Source of the DNA: Hungateiclostridiaceae bacterium UBA1305
Lineage (GTDB): Bacteria; Bacillota; Clostridia; Acetivibrionales; DTU013
Assembly (NCBI GenBank): GCA_002307275.1
Contig: DBTX01000082.1
Coordinates: 1 to 42,211, forward strand
Direction: 5' to 3'
Length of the DNA stretch: 42,211 bases
The stretch's first letter is position 1. Each line of letters opens with the position of its first letter. A program made the position numbers and the translations under genes. Of the stretch, positions 1 to 9,200 are shown in pieces. The notes beneath the pieces were generated by a model that did not search any database, was not told where the DNA came from, and was given only the letters and a program-made list of their open reading frames with translations.

Positions 1-181
1 ATTGATTATCCAATTGCCCTTTTGCAAGGTGAAATTTTGTCCTGTAATAGGTAACCGCCAATCCAAGAGGCCCGCCATAATGCGGAATCCGAACTTTTTC
101 CCACGTTCCCTTTCCTGCCAGAACCCCTGTAAAATCCTTCTCATCTTCTGCCGTCCCTATTCTCCAATCAAATTCATTTAT
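1..181 (-). CDS. Glycoside hydrolase family 2-like protein, 5' end only
   Basis: An open frame on the minus strand runs off the left edge. It reads INEFDWRIGTAEDEKDF, then GTWEKVRIPHYGGPLG, then AVTYYRTKF. The pattern W-x-x-V-x-I-P-H followed by YYR-x-x-F resembles the N-terminal sugar-binding beta-sandwich of GH2 beta-galactosidases and beta-glucuronidases. It is divergent from the AraC regulator, a common arrangement for a sugar-induced glycosidase gene. The start is unclear: the only nearby ATG (codon at 220-222) opens MHTDYYTVPLCVFQ and reaches a stop at 178-180, one base out of frame with the conserved part. So either a one-base deletion near 181 breaks the gene or another start is used. 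The family call rests on about 60 residues. Confidence 0.5.
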   Translation of the reverse strand, partial: MNEFDWRIGTAEDEKDFTGVLAGKGTWEKVRIPHYGGPLGLAVTYYRTKFHLAKGQLDNQ

Positions 182-209
182 TGAAACACACACAGCGGAA
201 CTGTATAAT
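181..209 (+). promoter_or_regulatory. Sigma-A type promoter of the AraC gene with inverted-repeat operator
   Basis: TTGAAA (181-186) and TATAAT (204-209) are separated by 17 bases, upstream of the AraC gene. An inverted repeat CACACAG (189-195) / CTGTGTG (213-219) straddles the -10 box. It could be an operator for autoregulation or for shared control of the divergent glycosidase gene. The operator role is inference. Confidence 0.65.
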
Positions 210-265
210 AATCTGTGTGCATTTTTTAATTTGTCAAAATGAAATCGGTCAAAGGAAGGAGCGGC

Positions 266-1087
266 ATGAAATTGGAAAACAATTTGGAGAGACTGGTTCC
301 GGAGCCTTTTCATATCGTAAACAGGTATTGCAATTCCAACTGGCATGTTCCTGTTGCGGCCTGGAATACTCACAATTTAATGCTGATTGAATCTGGAGCC
401 GGGATCGCAATTACAGACGAAGTACGTCACGAATTGAAGCCCGGAGTGATTATATACCACTCCCCAGGTCAGAGCTTCGGATATGAAACCTCATTGATAA
501 ATCCTCTGCATGTTTATGGAATCAATTTTCATCTGGCCCAATTGTCAATTGACGCTGATTCCTGTCATTCATCCATGCTTTCATGCCTTCCTTTGGATAG
601 TTACTGCAACTTGAATAACCCGGATAAATTTTACCGGTTATTTGAGGAACTTGCCGCATGCTGGGACTTCAGCCGGCAGCAAAATCTACTGAAGTGCAGA
701 AGCATGCTCATGAATATCATTCACGAACTGATTTTATACTTTCAAATGCATGAAAGAACTTCAAAAGAGCAGTACATCATTGACACTGTTTGCGCTTACA
801 TGGAAAAGAATTATTCTAAAAAGATAACGCTTGAAAACCTGGCAAACCTGGTAAATCTGAATCCGACTTATTTGGGATATGTTTTTAAGACCTGCATGCG
901 AATGACTCCGATCGAGTACCTGAATCAGCTTAAAATCTGTACGGCAAGCAAGCTGTTGCAGGAAGGATGTTCAATTTCCGAAGCAGCGTTCATTACAGGG
1001 TTCAATGATCCTTTTTATTTCAGCAAGGTCTTTAAAAAGATTAAGGGAATTTCCCCCAGGGAATTCACAAAGGTCACTTATCTGTAA
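266..1087 (+). CDS. AraC family transcriptional regulator
   Basis: A 273-residue regulator. The N-terminal half looks like a cupin-type ligand-binding domain (LMLIESGAGIAITDE, then a VIIYHSPGQ-like strand). The last 100 residues carry the double helix-turn-helix of the AraC/XylS family: ITLENLANLVNLNPTYLGYV for the first helices, then the conserved GFNDPFYFSKVFKKIKGISP signature. Members usually activate carbohydrate genes when they bind a sugar, and the divergent GH2-like gene is the obvious candidate target. The ATG at 266 is chosen over the in-frame ATG at 239 because AAGGAAGGA sits 5 bases before it. A good promoter lies at 181-209. The inducer cannot be read from the sequence. Confidence 0.9.
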   Translation: MKLENNLERLVPEPFHIVNRYCNSNWHVPVAAWNTHNLMLIESGAGIAITDEVRHELKPGVIIYHSPGQSFGYETSLINPLHVYGINFHLAQLSIDADSCHSSMLSCLPLDSYCNLNNPDKFYRLFEELAACWDFSRQQNLLKCRSMLMNIIHELILYFQMHERTSKEQYIIDTVCAYMEKNYSKKITLENLANLVNLNPTYLGYVFKTCMRMTPIEYLNQLKICTASKLLQEGCSISEAAFITGFNDPFYFSKVFKKIKGISPREFTKVTYL

Positions 1088-1131
1088 GAGGTATAACATT
1101 ATATAAACAATGTGTGGAATAATCCGCGCTA

Positions 1132-1161
1132 TAGACATAATATTCCTATAAATGATACAAT
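1132..1161 (+). promoter_or_regulatory. Probable promoter of the ECF S-component-like gene
   Basis: TAGACA (1132-1137), an 18-base spacer and TACAAT (1156-1161), 39 bases before the GTG start. The match is fair rather than perfect. The region between the AraC stop and this gene is A+T-rich and shows no recognisable riboswitch. Confidence 0.4.
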
Positions 1162-1200
1162 ATTTGCGAAATAAAATGCTGAAAGACATGGGGTGTTTTG

Positions 1201-2001
1201 GTGAAAGAAATCATTAGCATGTGGAAATATGGCACAATGGTTGCGCTGACAGTACTATGCGCAGGCATTTACATGCTTTTTCTGTTGCCGTCCAAATCCA
1301 TCCCGATTATTCCAGGCATTACGGAAATACGCCCCGCAACGCTTCTTCCGGTAATATTCGGACTTCTCTTCGGTCCGGCAGGAGCATGGGGTTCAGCCAT
1401 AGGGAATCTGGGCGGTGATCTGTTTGGTACACTTTCAGCAGGCTCCATCTTCGGCTTTATTGGAAATTTCCTTTATGCATATATTCCATACAAGCTTTGG
1501 AGGCTGATAAAGCCCAGGAGAGGAGAGGACAGAGCCCCGAACATAAATTCGCCGTGGAAGCTTGCCCGGTTTGGAATGATCAGTTTTATTGCAAGCACTT
1601 CATGTGCTGTAGTAATTGCATTTGGCTGTGACGCTCTTAAATTGGCCAGCTTTACTGCAGTATCCATCATTGTTGTATTAAACAATGCAATGATCACATT
1701 ATTTCTTGGCCCTTTCATATTGCCACTGTTATATCCGATTTTTAAAAAGCGGAAATTATTATGGACCGATATCATGTACCCGTGCGATATCAGTAAGCCA
1801 TCTACAGACAGACTGTATCCCTTAATGATCACAGTTGGTTCTGCAGGCGGACTTGGAGCCGGTATCGCGGCAGGTACCATTATAGCAGGGCAGACGATAC
1901 TGGGTCAGAACATGTCAATTATTGGTGCGGGCAACCCCTATACCGCTTGTATTACCTTTCCTTTTTTGATAATACTGCTTTTCGGATCATATAAGGCCTG
2001 A
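1201..2001 (+). CDS. ECF transporter S-component-like membrane protein
   Basis: A 266-residue, very hydrophobic protein with about six membrane segments. The stretch IRPATLLPVIFGLLFGPAG followed by GSAIGNLGGDLFGTLSAGS resembles substrate-binding (S) components of energy-coupling factor vitamin importers, which carry G-x-x-x-G-x-x-x-D motifs in this part of the membrane domain. Such proteins bind a vitamin or small metabolite and work with a shared EcfA/EcfA'/EcfT energising module, which is not encoded here. The GTG at 1201 is preferred because GGGGTG precedes it; the adjacent TTG at 1198 and an ATG at 1219 lack one. The ligand is unknown. Other small integral membrane families cannot be excluded. 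Confidence 0.6.
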   Translation: MKEIISMWKYGTMVALTVLCAGIYMLFLLPSKSIPIIPGITEIRPATLLPVIFGLLFGPAGAWGSAIGNLGGDLFGTLSAGSIFGFIGNFLYAYIPYKLWRLIKPRRGEDRAPNINSPWKLARFGMISFIASTSCAVVIAFGCDALKLASFTAVSIIVVLNNAMITLFLGPFILPLLYPIFKKRKLLWTDIMYPCDISKPSTDRLYPLMITVGSAGGLGAGIAAGTIIAGQTILGQNMSIIGAGNPYTACITFPFLIILLFGSYKA

Positions 2002-2019
2002 CGCTAATTTGATAGTGTA

Positions 2020-2193
2020 TCAGGGGCTGATCCTTTTCATTTGCCTGTAATACAAAAGGATCAAAGCATCCAGTTCCTGGCTTATCTTCTGTACCTTGCA
2101 GTTATCGAGCTGTTCATGTTCAATAAGTTGATGGAGTTCGCTGCGCAGTTGATCGATCCTGTACTCGCAATACATCTGTCTCTTACTTTTCAA
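2020..2193 (-). CDS. Spo0E-like aspartyl-phosphate phosphatase
   Basis: A 57-residue helical-hairpin protein with the Spo0E family signature SQELD at residues 38-42, in the context KISQELDALILLYY. Spo0E proteins dephosphorylate Spo0A-P and so hold back entry into sporulation. The longer frame starting at 2259 is rejected: a strong GGGAGGTG at about 2201-2208 is placed for a TTG start at 2193, giving LKSKRQMYCEYRIDQLRSEL. It converges with the ECF-type gene, and a small ATCAG-GGG-CTGAT hairpin near its stop codon may act as a weak terminator. Short length and a TTG start are usual for the family. Confidence 0.8.
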   Translation of the reverse strand: MKSKRQMYCEYRIDQLRSELHQLIEHEQLDNCKVQKISQELDALILLYYRQMKRISP

Positions 2194-2505
2194 GGCTGAC
2201 ACCTCCCAGTAAAATAAAACGTGTTGACCAGCACACTTGGAATATCGATGAGACGACAAACAAAGCCTGAACCGACTTAAATGCTTCTTACAACCGGGTA
2301 AAGCCTGAAATCAGTGATTAAACTCCGGACAAAACCGCCAACTGCTTTTATCGAAATGGTTGCATGAAATAATATTGTGAATAAAGATAAAAAATATTAC
2401 GAACTGTACAAACTGCTCTAAGTTAAATACATTATATTACAATTAAGTTACGTATTCAACATAATTTCCCAATATTCCAACGTAGTGTTAGAAATAAATT
2501 GCGTA
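2194..2505. other. Intergenic region without a recognised gene
   Basis: About 310 bases between the Spo0E-like gene and the promoter of the cysteine-rich gene. The first half is of mixed composition; from about 2360 it becomes strongly A+T-rich. It presumably holds the Spo0E promoter, but I could not pick a convincing -35/-10 pair on the minus strand. No open frame with a ribosome site was seen. Confidence 0.5.
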
Positions 2506-2534
2506 TTGATGTATAATTGCATGAGAATTATAAT
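2506..2534 (+). promoter_or_regulatory. Promoter of the cysteine-rich protein gene
   Basis: TTGATG (2506-2511), a 17-base spacer and TATAAT (2529-2534). The predicted start of transcription near 2541 would leave a leader of about 74 bases before the ATG at 2615. Confidence 0.6.
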
Positions 2535-2614
2535 ATATAGGTATCCTTTCAAGTCTTTTGCAGCAGTTTTCATATAGATGCCGCAAAATAATAAACGGTT
2601 TTGGAGAAGTTATA

Positions 2615-3280
2615 ATGGGAAATATTTTTATTGATTATGATATAGGCATTCCTCAGATCAAGTGTACTGATTGCGGAAAATGCGACAGCATCATCGGGAG
2701 AAGTCTCTGCAGTGTGACAGACAGGGGCTGCTGCCACTATTTTCCTGAGTTCACGCTGGTGGACATTCAAAGGATGGCGATACTTGAAGGTGGAAAAGAG
2801 GCGCTCGAACTGATTCTTTCCTGCCCCGGCACAACTGTTAACAATTTTAATCTCTATTCAAAGGGCTATTTTGACAAAGCGGCCTATGATCAATATATCT
2901 CTTCCGGCAATTTATTGAAGACGGGTTCGATACGGGACCATACGATATTTTTCAGATGCTGTCCATTCGTTGAGCCGGGTAAAGGATGCAAATTACCTCC
3001 ACGCTTCAGAACAACCGTGTGCAATTTTTTTGTTTGCGCAGAAATACTTGAACGACCTGATTTGCAGGACTTCTTCACCGAGTATCTTGAGGAGCGGTCA
3101 AGATACTCGAGATGGGTATACAGAGAGAGCGCCGTTCTTGCACACATTCTGACTGAAAACGGCTTGAATCTCGTTTCCGGTTTTGATGCAGCAATTGAAC
3201 TGTTGGCTCATGTCGAGCAGAATAATTATGACTTCCCTGAACTGGAACCCGTAAACTATTCTATGATCTCTTTGGACTGA
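2615..3280 (+). CDS. Cysteine-rich protein of unknown function (possible metal or Fe-S binding)
   Basis: A 221-residue soluble protein with 12 cysteines in clusters: C17-x2-C20-x2-C23, C32, C39-C40, C70, C115-C116, C125, C136 and C141. The pattern CTDCGKC, GCCHYFPEFT and FRCCPF...GC...TVCNFFVC recalls YkgJ/UPF0153-type proteins, which are thought to bind zinc or an iron-sulphur cluster, but I do not recognise an exact family. There is no signal peptide or membrane segment. The ATG at 2615 has TTGGAG 8 bases upstream, so the longer frame from 2558 is not used. Its last 25 bases overlap, tail to tail, the end of the giant glucan synthase gene, so both genes must read through shared DNA. Confidence 0.75.
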   Translation: MGNIFIDYDIGIPQIKCTDCGKCDSIIGRSLCSVTDRGCCHYFPEFTLVDIQRMAILEGGKEALELILSCPGTTVNNFNLYSKGYFDKAAYDQYISSGNLLKTGSIRDHTIFFRCCPFVEPGKGCKLPPRFRTTVCNFFVCAEILERPDLQDFFTEYLEERSRYSRWVYRESAVLAHILTENGLNLVSGFDAAIELLAHVEQNNYDFPELEPVNYSMISLD

Positions 3281-6200
3281 ACTACACCCATTACGACCTC
3301 GGCACGGTGATACCCGTTTTCATCAGCGAGGCTGATATAACCGTCGATACAAGGCTTACCGTCAACAGAGATATAAACCACCCCGCTGCAAACCTTGTCA
3401 GGATTTTTAACCTCGATGTTCCAGCAGGCTGCCCCTTTACGGTACGTAATTTCAAATCTGTCCCAGGAACTCGGTATGCATGGCTCAATGTAGAGTCTGT
3501 CACCCTTTTTTCGAAAACCCGCTATGTTTTCAAGGCCTACCTTGTAAAGCCATCCCGCAGCTCCAGTATACCAGCTCCATCCTCCTCTTCCCGTATGTGG
3601 ATGAACTGCATATACATCCGCTGCGATCACATAGGGTTCGCACTTGTATCTGGAGTATTCAATGGACGTTCTCGTGTGGTTTACAGGGTTGAGCATGTGG
3701 AAAAGCTCACAGGCTTTGTCTCCCATCCCGAGCTTTGCGAACGCCAGTACCGTCCAGATCGCAGCATGGGTGTACTGCCCGCCATTTTCCCTTACACCCG
3801 GTACATAGCCCTTGATATAGCCGGGATGAAGCGAGCCGTCGTCGAAAGGAGGTGCAAGAAGCTTGACGATTCCTTCACTGCTGTCGACAAGATATTTCTG
3901 TACCGCACCCATTGCCTCATGCATCCTCTGAAGCTTAGCGCCGCCTGAAATGACAGCCCAGGATTGAGCAATGGAATCAATCCTGCATTCTGAATTCTGT
4001 ATGGAGCCCAATGGTGTTCCATCGTCGAAATAAGCACGCCTGTACCAGCTCCCGTCCCAAGCCTCATTTTCAATGCTTTCAAGCAGTTTTTCAGCGGCAC
4101 TGCCATATTTCTCCGCTCTGTCGAAATCATTCATCATTCTGCAAACAGGAATGAATTTCTTAAATATGCTGAGAAGGAACCATGCCAGCCATACACTTTC
4201 GCCACTGCCCTTGTTTCCCACTGTATTCATGCCATCGTTCCAATCGCCGCTTCCCATAAGCGGCAGCCCGTGACTGCCGGTACCAAGCGACCTGTCGACA
4301 GCAATCGCACAGTGTTCATACAGGGTTGCACTTATGCCTGATGGGACAGGCTCCTCATATTTCTCATCTTCTCCTTCTTCAAGGAGGTGTCCCTCCAAAA
4401 ACGGTACCTGCTCCTCCAGAATTGCGTTATCCCCCGTTTTATCAACATATTCAGCTGTTACATAAGCCAGCCAGAGCAAGTCATCCGAATATCTGGTGCG
4501 TATTCCCTTCCCGCTTTCTTCGTGCCACCAGTGCTGAACGTCACCCTCCTTGAACTGCCTTGATCCATGCAGCAGTATTTGCTGTCTTGCCAGCTCAGGC
4601 CAGGTATTGAAAACAGCCATGCAATCCTGCAGCTGATCCCTGAAGCCGAAAGCCCCGCCTGCCTGATAATAGGCGGATCGTGCCCATATTCTGCAAGCAA
4701 TGGTCTGGTATAATAACCAGCCATTCATCATTGTATTCATAGAATCATCAGGAGTTATAATCTGGATCGCTTCCAGCTTTTCCTTCCAGAATTGTTTAAC
4801 CATTTTAAGCTCTTCTGACGCTGCTTCAGGTTTTGAAAAATGGTCAGCCATTTTCAGCGCCTCTTCCGAAGAATTGACATTCCCCAGCAGGAATACCAGG
4901 GTCAGTTCCTGCTCCGGCTCCAGTTGAACATTCGCACGGATCGCGGCACATGGATCAAGCCCTGCTCCGGTTATGCCGGCCAATTCCTTTCCCATCACTG
5001 CAAATGGTTCTGCAGCACTGCCTCCCATCCCAAAAAATGTGACTCTGTCGCCTGTAGAGGAATAATCGCTTGCATTCGTACTGATAAAAGCAGTCTTTCC
5101 CTTGAATTCATGTGAGTATTGGTTTTTTATGATCAGTACTCCGTTTTTCTCCTGCTGCGTCATAATGTATGGAGCTGTTGAATCGTCATCAACACCCAGA
5201 ACGGGTCTGATATAATAGGTCACTGCCAGCTTTCTTGACTTTCCCGTAATATTGGAAAGCGATATGATGCATAGCTTGACAGAGTGTTCAATCGCAGCAA
5301 ACATCGTAAGCGTCTGATCAAGTCCGTTGCTGCTGTGTTCAAAGACGCTGTACCCATGCCCGTGTCTGATGGTATAAGGCTCGGCATCTCCCGCGGGCAT
5401 GGGCGTAAGGCTCCAGTGGCAGCAGTCTTCGAGGTCATGGATATAGAAGGTCTCTCCCTGCCTGTCGGTTACCGGATCGTTATACCAGGGTGTCAGCTTA
5501 TATTCACGGCTGTTCTCAGCCCACGTATACCCGCCCCCGCTCTCAGTCACAAGAAATCCGAAGTTTCTGTTCGCGATGATGTTTGACCAGGGTGCCGGTG
5601 TATGCTGACCAGCCCCAAGTTGGATGACATATTCCTTTCCGTCGGTTGAGAACCCGCCGATCCCGTTGAAGAACCGAAGCCTTTTCTCAGGTACAGGATG
5701 ATGGACAGTGATGGACTGCATGCCTTCCGGACGATTGCTGCTGCTCGGCGGTTTAGCCGCTCCAGCGGATTTTCTCATATTTCTGACACTGTTTCTCAGA
5801 GAATCAACACCATCTTTAATAATTATCCCCGCTACTGTGTGGAACAATGCGATTTGCCTCATATCCATCACTGTGGTATTTCTGATGAAAACACCGCCGC
5901 GTTTGTCCAGAAGCTCTCTGGCATGACTTGCGGCAACGATGTTCCGCACCTGGTCCTGCAGGGGCTGGGAATAGCCCTCCTTCCTGTTTATCAACAGCAG
6001 CATGTCTATGACAAGTCCTTTCATTCTCCAGTATTCGTGACCCTTTATCGCCCATTGCACCATATCCGCATCATCCTCGTCATCGATCTCGACCAGTACG
6101 ACAGGCAGATCTCCGGAAATACCAAACGGCCACAGATCGGGCTGAGCACATGTATTATCCTGTATGTATCCGGCATATTCGCGCTTGAGCGGATTATTAA

Positions 6201-9200
6201 ACAGTAATAGCGGTACCAGGTCCAAATAGAATTCCGTATCGTCAGCATCCAAACCCAGATATCTTGTTTCTACCTGACTTCTGGTCCATGAAAGCTCAAA
6301 CGCCCTCTCTGATGCTTTAAAATCATTATACTTTTCGGCAAGTTCCATAACCTGTTTTTTTGTCTGTGCAACCGCAGCGGTATAGGACACTCTGACAGTA
6401 TGGCCGGGTTCCACGCTGATCCGCCTTCGCAGGGACATAACCGGGTCAATGACAGAGCCTTCACTATTGCCAAGAGGCTGATCCGGTTCCATTGCCACCG
6501 GATCGGAAATATCACGGTTTCTGCCAATAAACCTCATCCGGTCGGTTTCATACTGAATGTCGCTTACGGCTGCATTGCCCTCTACTGCCATTGTGTGCAG
6601 CAGCCAAAGCGGATTCTGGTTTTCCTTCCTGTGTCTTCTGGAAGCCAGAAGACAATTGTGCTCTCTGATGAACTCGGTCCTTACAAAAAGCTTGTTGAAT
6701 GCGGGATGAACCGCATCCTCCCTTGGCGGTGAAAGAACTGCCTCGAAATAACTGGTCAGTTCGATCACTCTCGTATGCTTGCTGTGATTTGTCACGGATA
6801 CTCTCCTGACTTCGGCATTGTCTTCGGGCGAAACTGTCATTTCCATATAGGTTTCAAGATTGCCATCCCTCCGCCAAAATTCAGCTTTATCAGCCGAAAA
6901 CACCACCTTGTACTTTTCGGGTTTCTTCTCCAGGGGTTCATAAGTTGCAGACCATACTGTATTTGAGTTGATATTCTGAATAAAAATAAAAAATCCACTG
7001 CTTCTGAAATAATCTCCCGACCACCTGGTTACGGCAATATCGCCTTCTCTGCTATAACCCGAACCTCCATCAGTCACCATGACCGAATAGGTGCCGTTTG
7101 ATAGTATATGTGCATTTGGAGGCAGTACTGAGGGAATCCCAAAGCTTCTAACTGCTTCTCCATCACTCTGATCATTCTTTCTGAGATTCGTTATACTGTC
7201 ATTCCTGTATTCCTTTTTATAAATGGCCTTATCCGGGCTCTTTTCCTGAAGCAGTAACTCTGCCGCTTTAATGACCGGATCAGAATGAAAACGTTCCTGC
7301 AGGATACCGGCATTGAAAAAATTGTTCAGCGCAGCAAGGCTCATACCCTGATGATGCGCCATAAAGCTTTTAACAATACGGTACTGTACATCCCTCTCCA
7401 GCCTTGAAGGGGTGAAGTCAATCGCTTCATAGTACCCCCAGTCGCCTTCTGCGCCCATACGGGATAGTTCCCTGAGATTCTTCACAACATCTTCAGGTTC
7501 GATGCAGACTGCCAGCAGAGCTGAATAGGGAGAGGTGACCATATCATTAGCAAGCCCCCGTTTCAGACCAAGTTCAGGCACGCCCAACGCCTTGTATTGA
7601 TAGTTCAGGTTCATATCAAAAGCACTGTAGCCGGATTCCGAAATTCCCCACGGAATGCCGCGCTGCTTTCCATATTTCTTTTGTGCTTTTATTACAAACG
7701 AATAGGTTTCATCAAATAAGGTGCTTTCGTAATTCTTCATGATCAGAAAGGGCATCAGGTATTCGAACATGGTGCCTGTCCATGAAATAAGCCCCTTGCC
7801 GCCTTCAAATGTAGTCAGCTTCCTTCCGAGCCGCGCCCAGTGCCTTCGGTCAACTTCACCTCTGGCAATGGCGATATAGCTGGCCTGCCTGGCTTCAGAA
7901 GCCAACAGGTCATAATAAGACTTTCCAAGGTGTCCGTCTTCAACATTGAAACCAATTGAAAACAACATTCTCTTTTTATCAAAAAGCGGTGAGAATTCAG
8001 TTGCATCAGCCATTTGCTTCAGTTTCCCGATCATTTCAACAACCTTGTGCCTTATTTCTTCAGCCTGCTCCCCTGCTTTTTTCAACCGGATCATAATATT
8101 CTCAAAACCCGACATGTATGCCTGCGGATTTGTTTTCACCCGGTTTTCCAATATCGGTTCGAGCTGCTGCACGGCCTTTTGACAACGCAGAGGCAGTTCC
8201 TCAAGTGCAGCTGGTATAAACAGCTCTTCAGCAAATGCAGAATCCAACTCTTTCAAAATATCCGATATATCCGGTATTGCCAGGACTGGATAAAATGTCT
8301 CGATTTCCTGTAGGCATTGGCCGGTCATAGCTGTCAGCTTTGCCGACCAGCCGGCGTTGCTGCCTGTCTGAGCCGGCGCACGTGATTTTAGCCATTCGTC
8401 GAGCTTTCTAAGAGCAAATACCCACTGTCTCAGATCCATTTTGGGTGTCAGGCCTATTTCCCTGAAGAGCTGCATCAGGTTTTCTTCAGGTACCTCTCCC
8501 AGTCCTTCACAGGCCAGTGCCAGCGTATCCCTGATTCCCAATGCCATTACAGACTGCGGTACCTTGCGATGCAAATACTCCTCCAGACCTGCTCTGGCAA
8601 CCATCATATAGCCTACCAGATTTCCGCTGTCCACGGTTGACACATAAAGCGGGCGAAGCATTTCGAGTGTGATGGTGTTATACCAGTTATACAGATGTCC
8701 TTCCCACTTCTCCATTTTTTCAAGAGTGGATAAAATTCTATCGAACCTGTCGCTTATTTCACTGACTCCGATATAGCCCAGATCACCGGCAGACAGTATT
8801 GAAACAAGCAACAGGCCGATATTGGTTGGCGATGTCCTGTGTGCAACCCCTTTTGGCGGGTCAAGCTGAAAATTATCCGGCGGAAGGTAGTTATCACCTT
8901 CTACCGCAAAATCCTCAAAGAATCTCCATGTCTTTCTGGCAACACCTCTGAGTAAATCCGTATCTTCTTCCGTTAACCGGTTCCGTTTTTTCACATAGGG
9001 TTTGCTGACCCAGTATGCTGTAAAGGGAGCCATAAGCCAGAGGAATGCTGCGGGTATTGCCGCAAAAAGACTCAGCACCGAATTATAGTATGCAAGAAAC
9101 AATGCCGCCAGTGCAGCAGGAACCGTAAACCACATTTTTTTAAGAAAGCTGCCCGGATCATCTTTAGCACCTGCTTCCGTGTCTGCGGCCGTGACCCATT

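Noticed and set aside
3307..3948. Plus-strand 213-codon frame within the glucan synthase gene
   Set aside because: It is a shadow of the GH94 coding region, with no ribosome site or domain.
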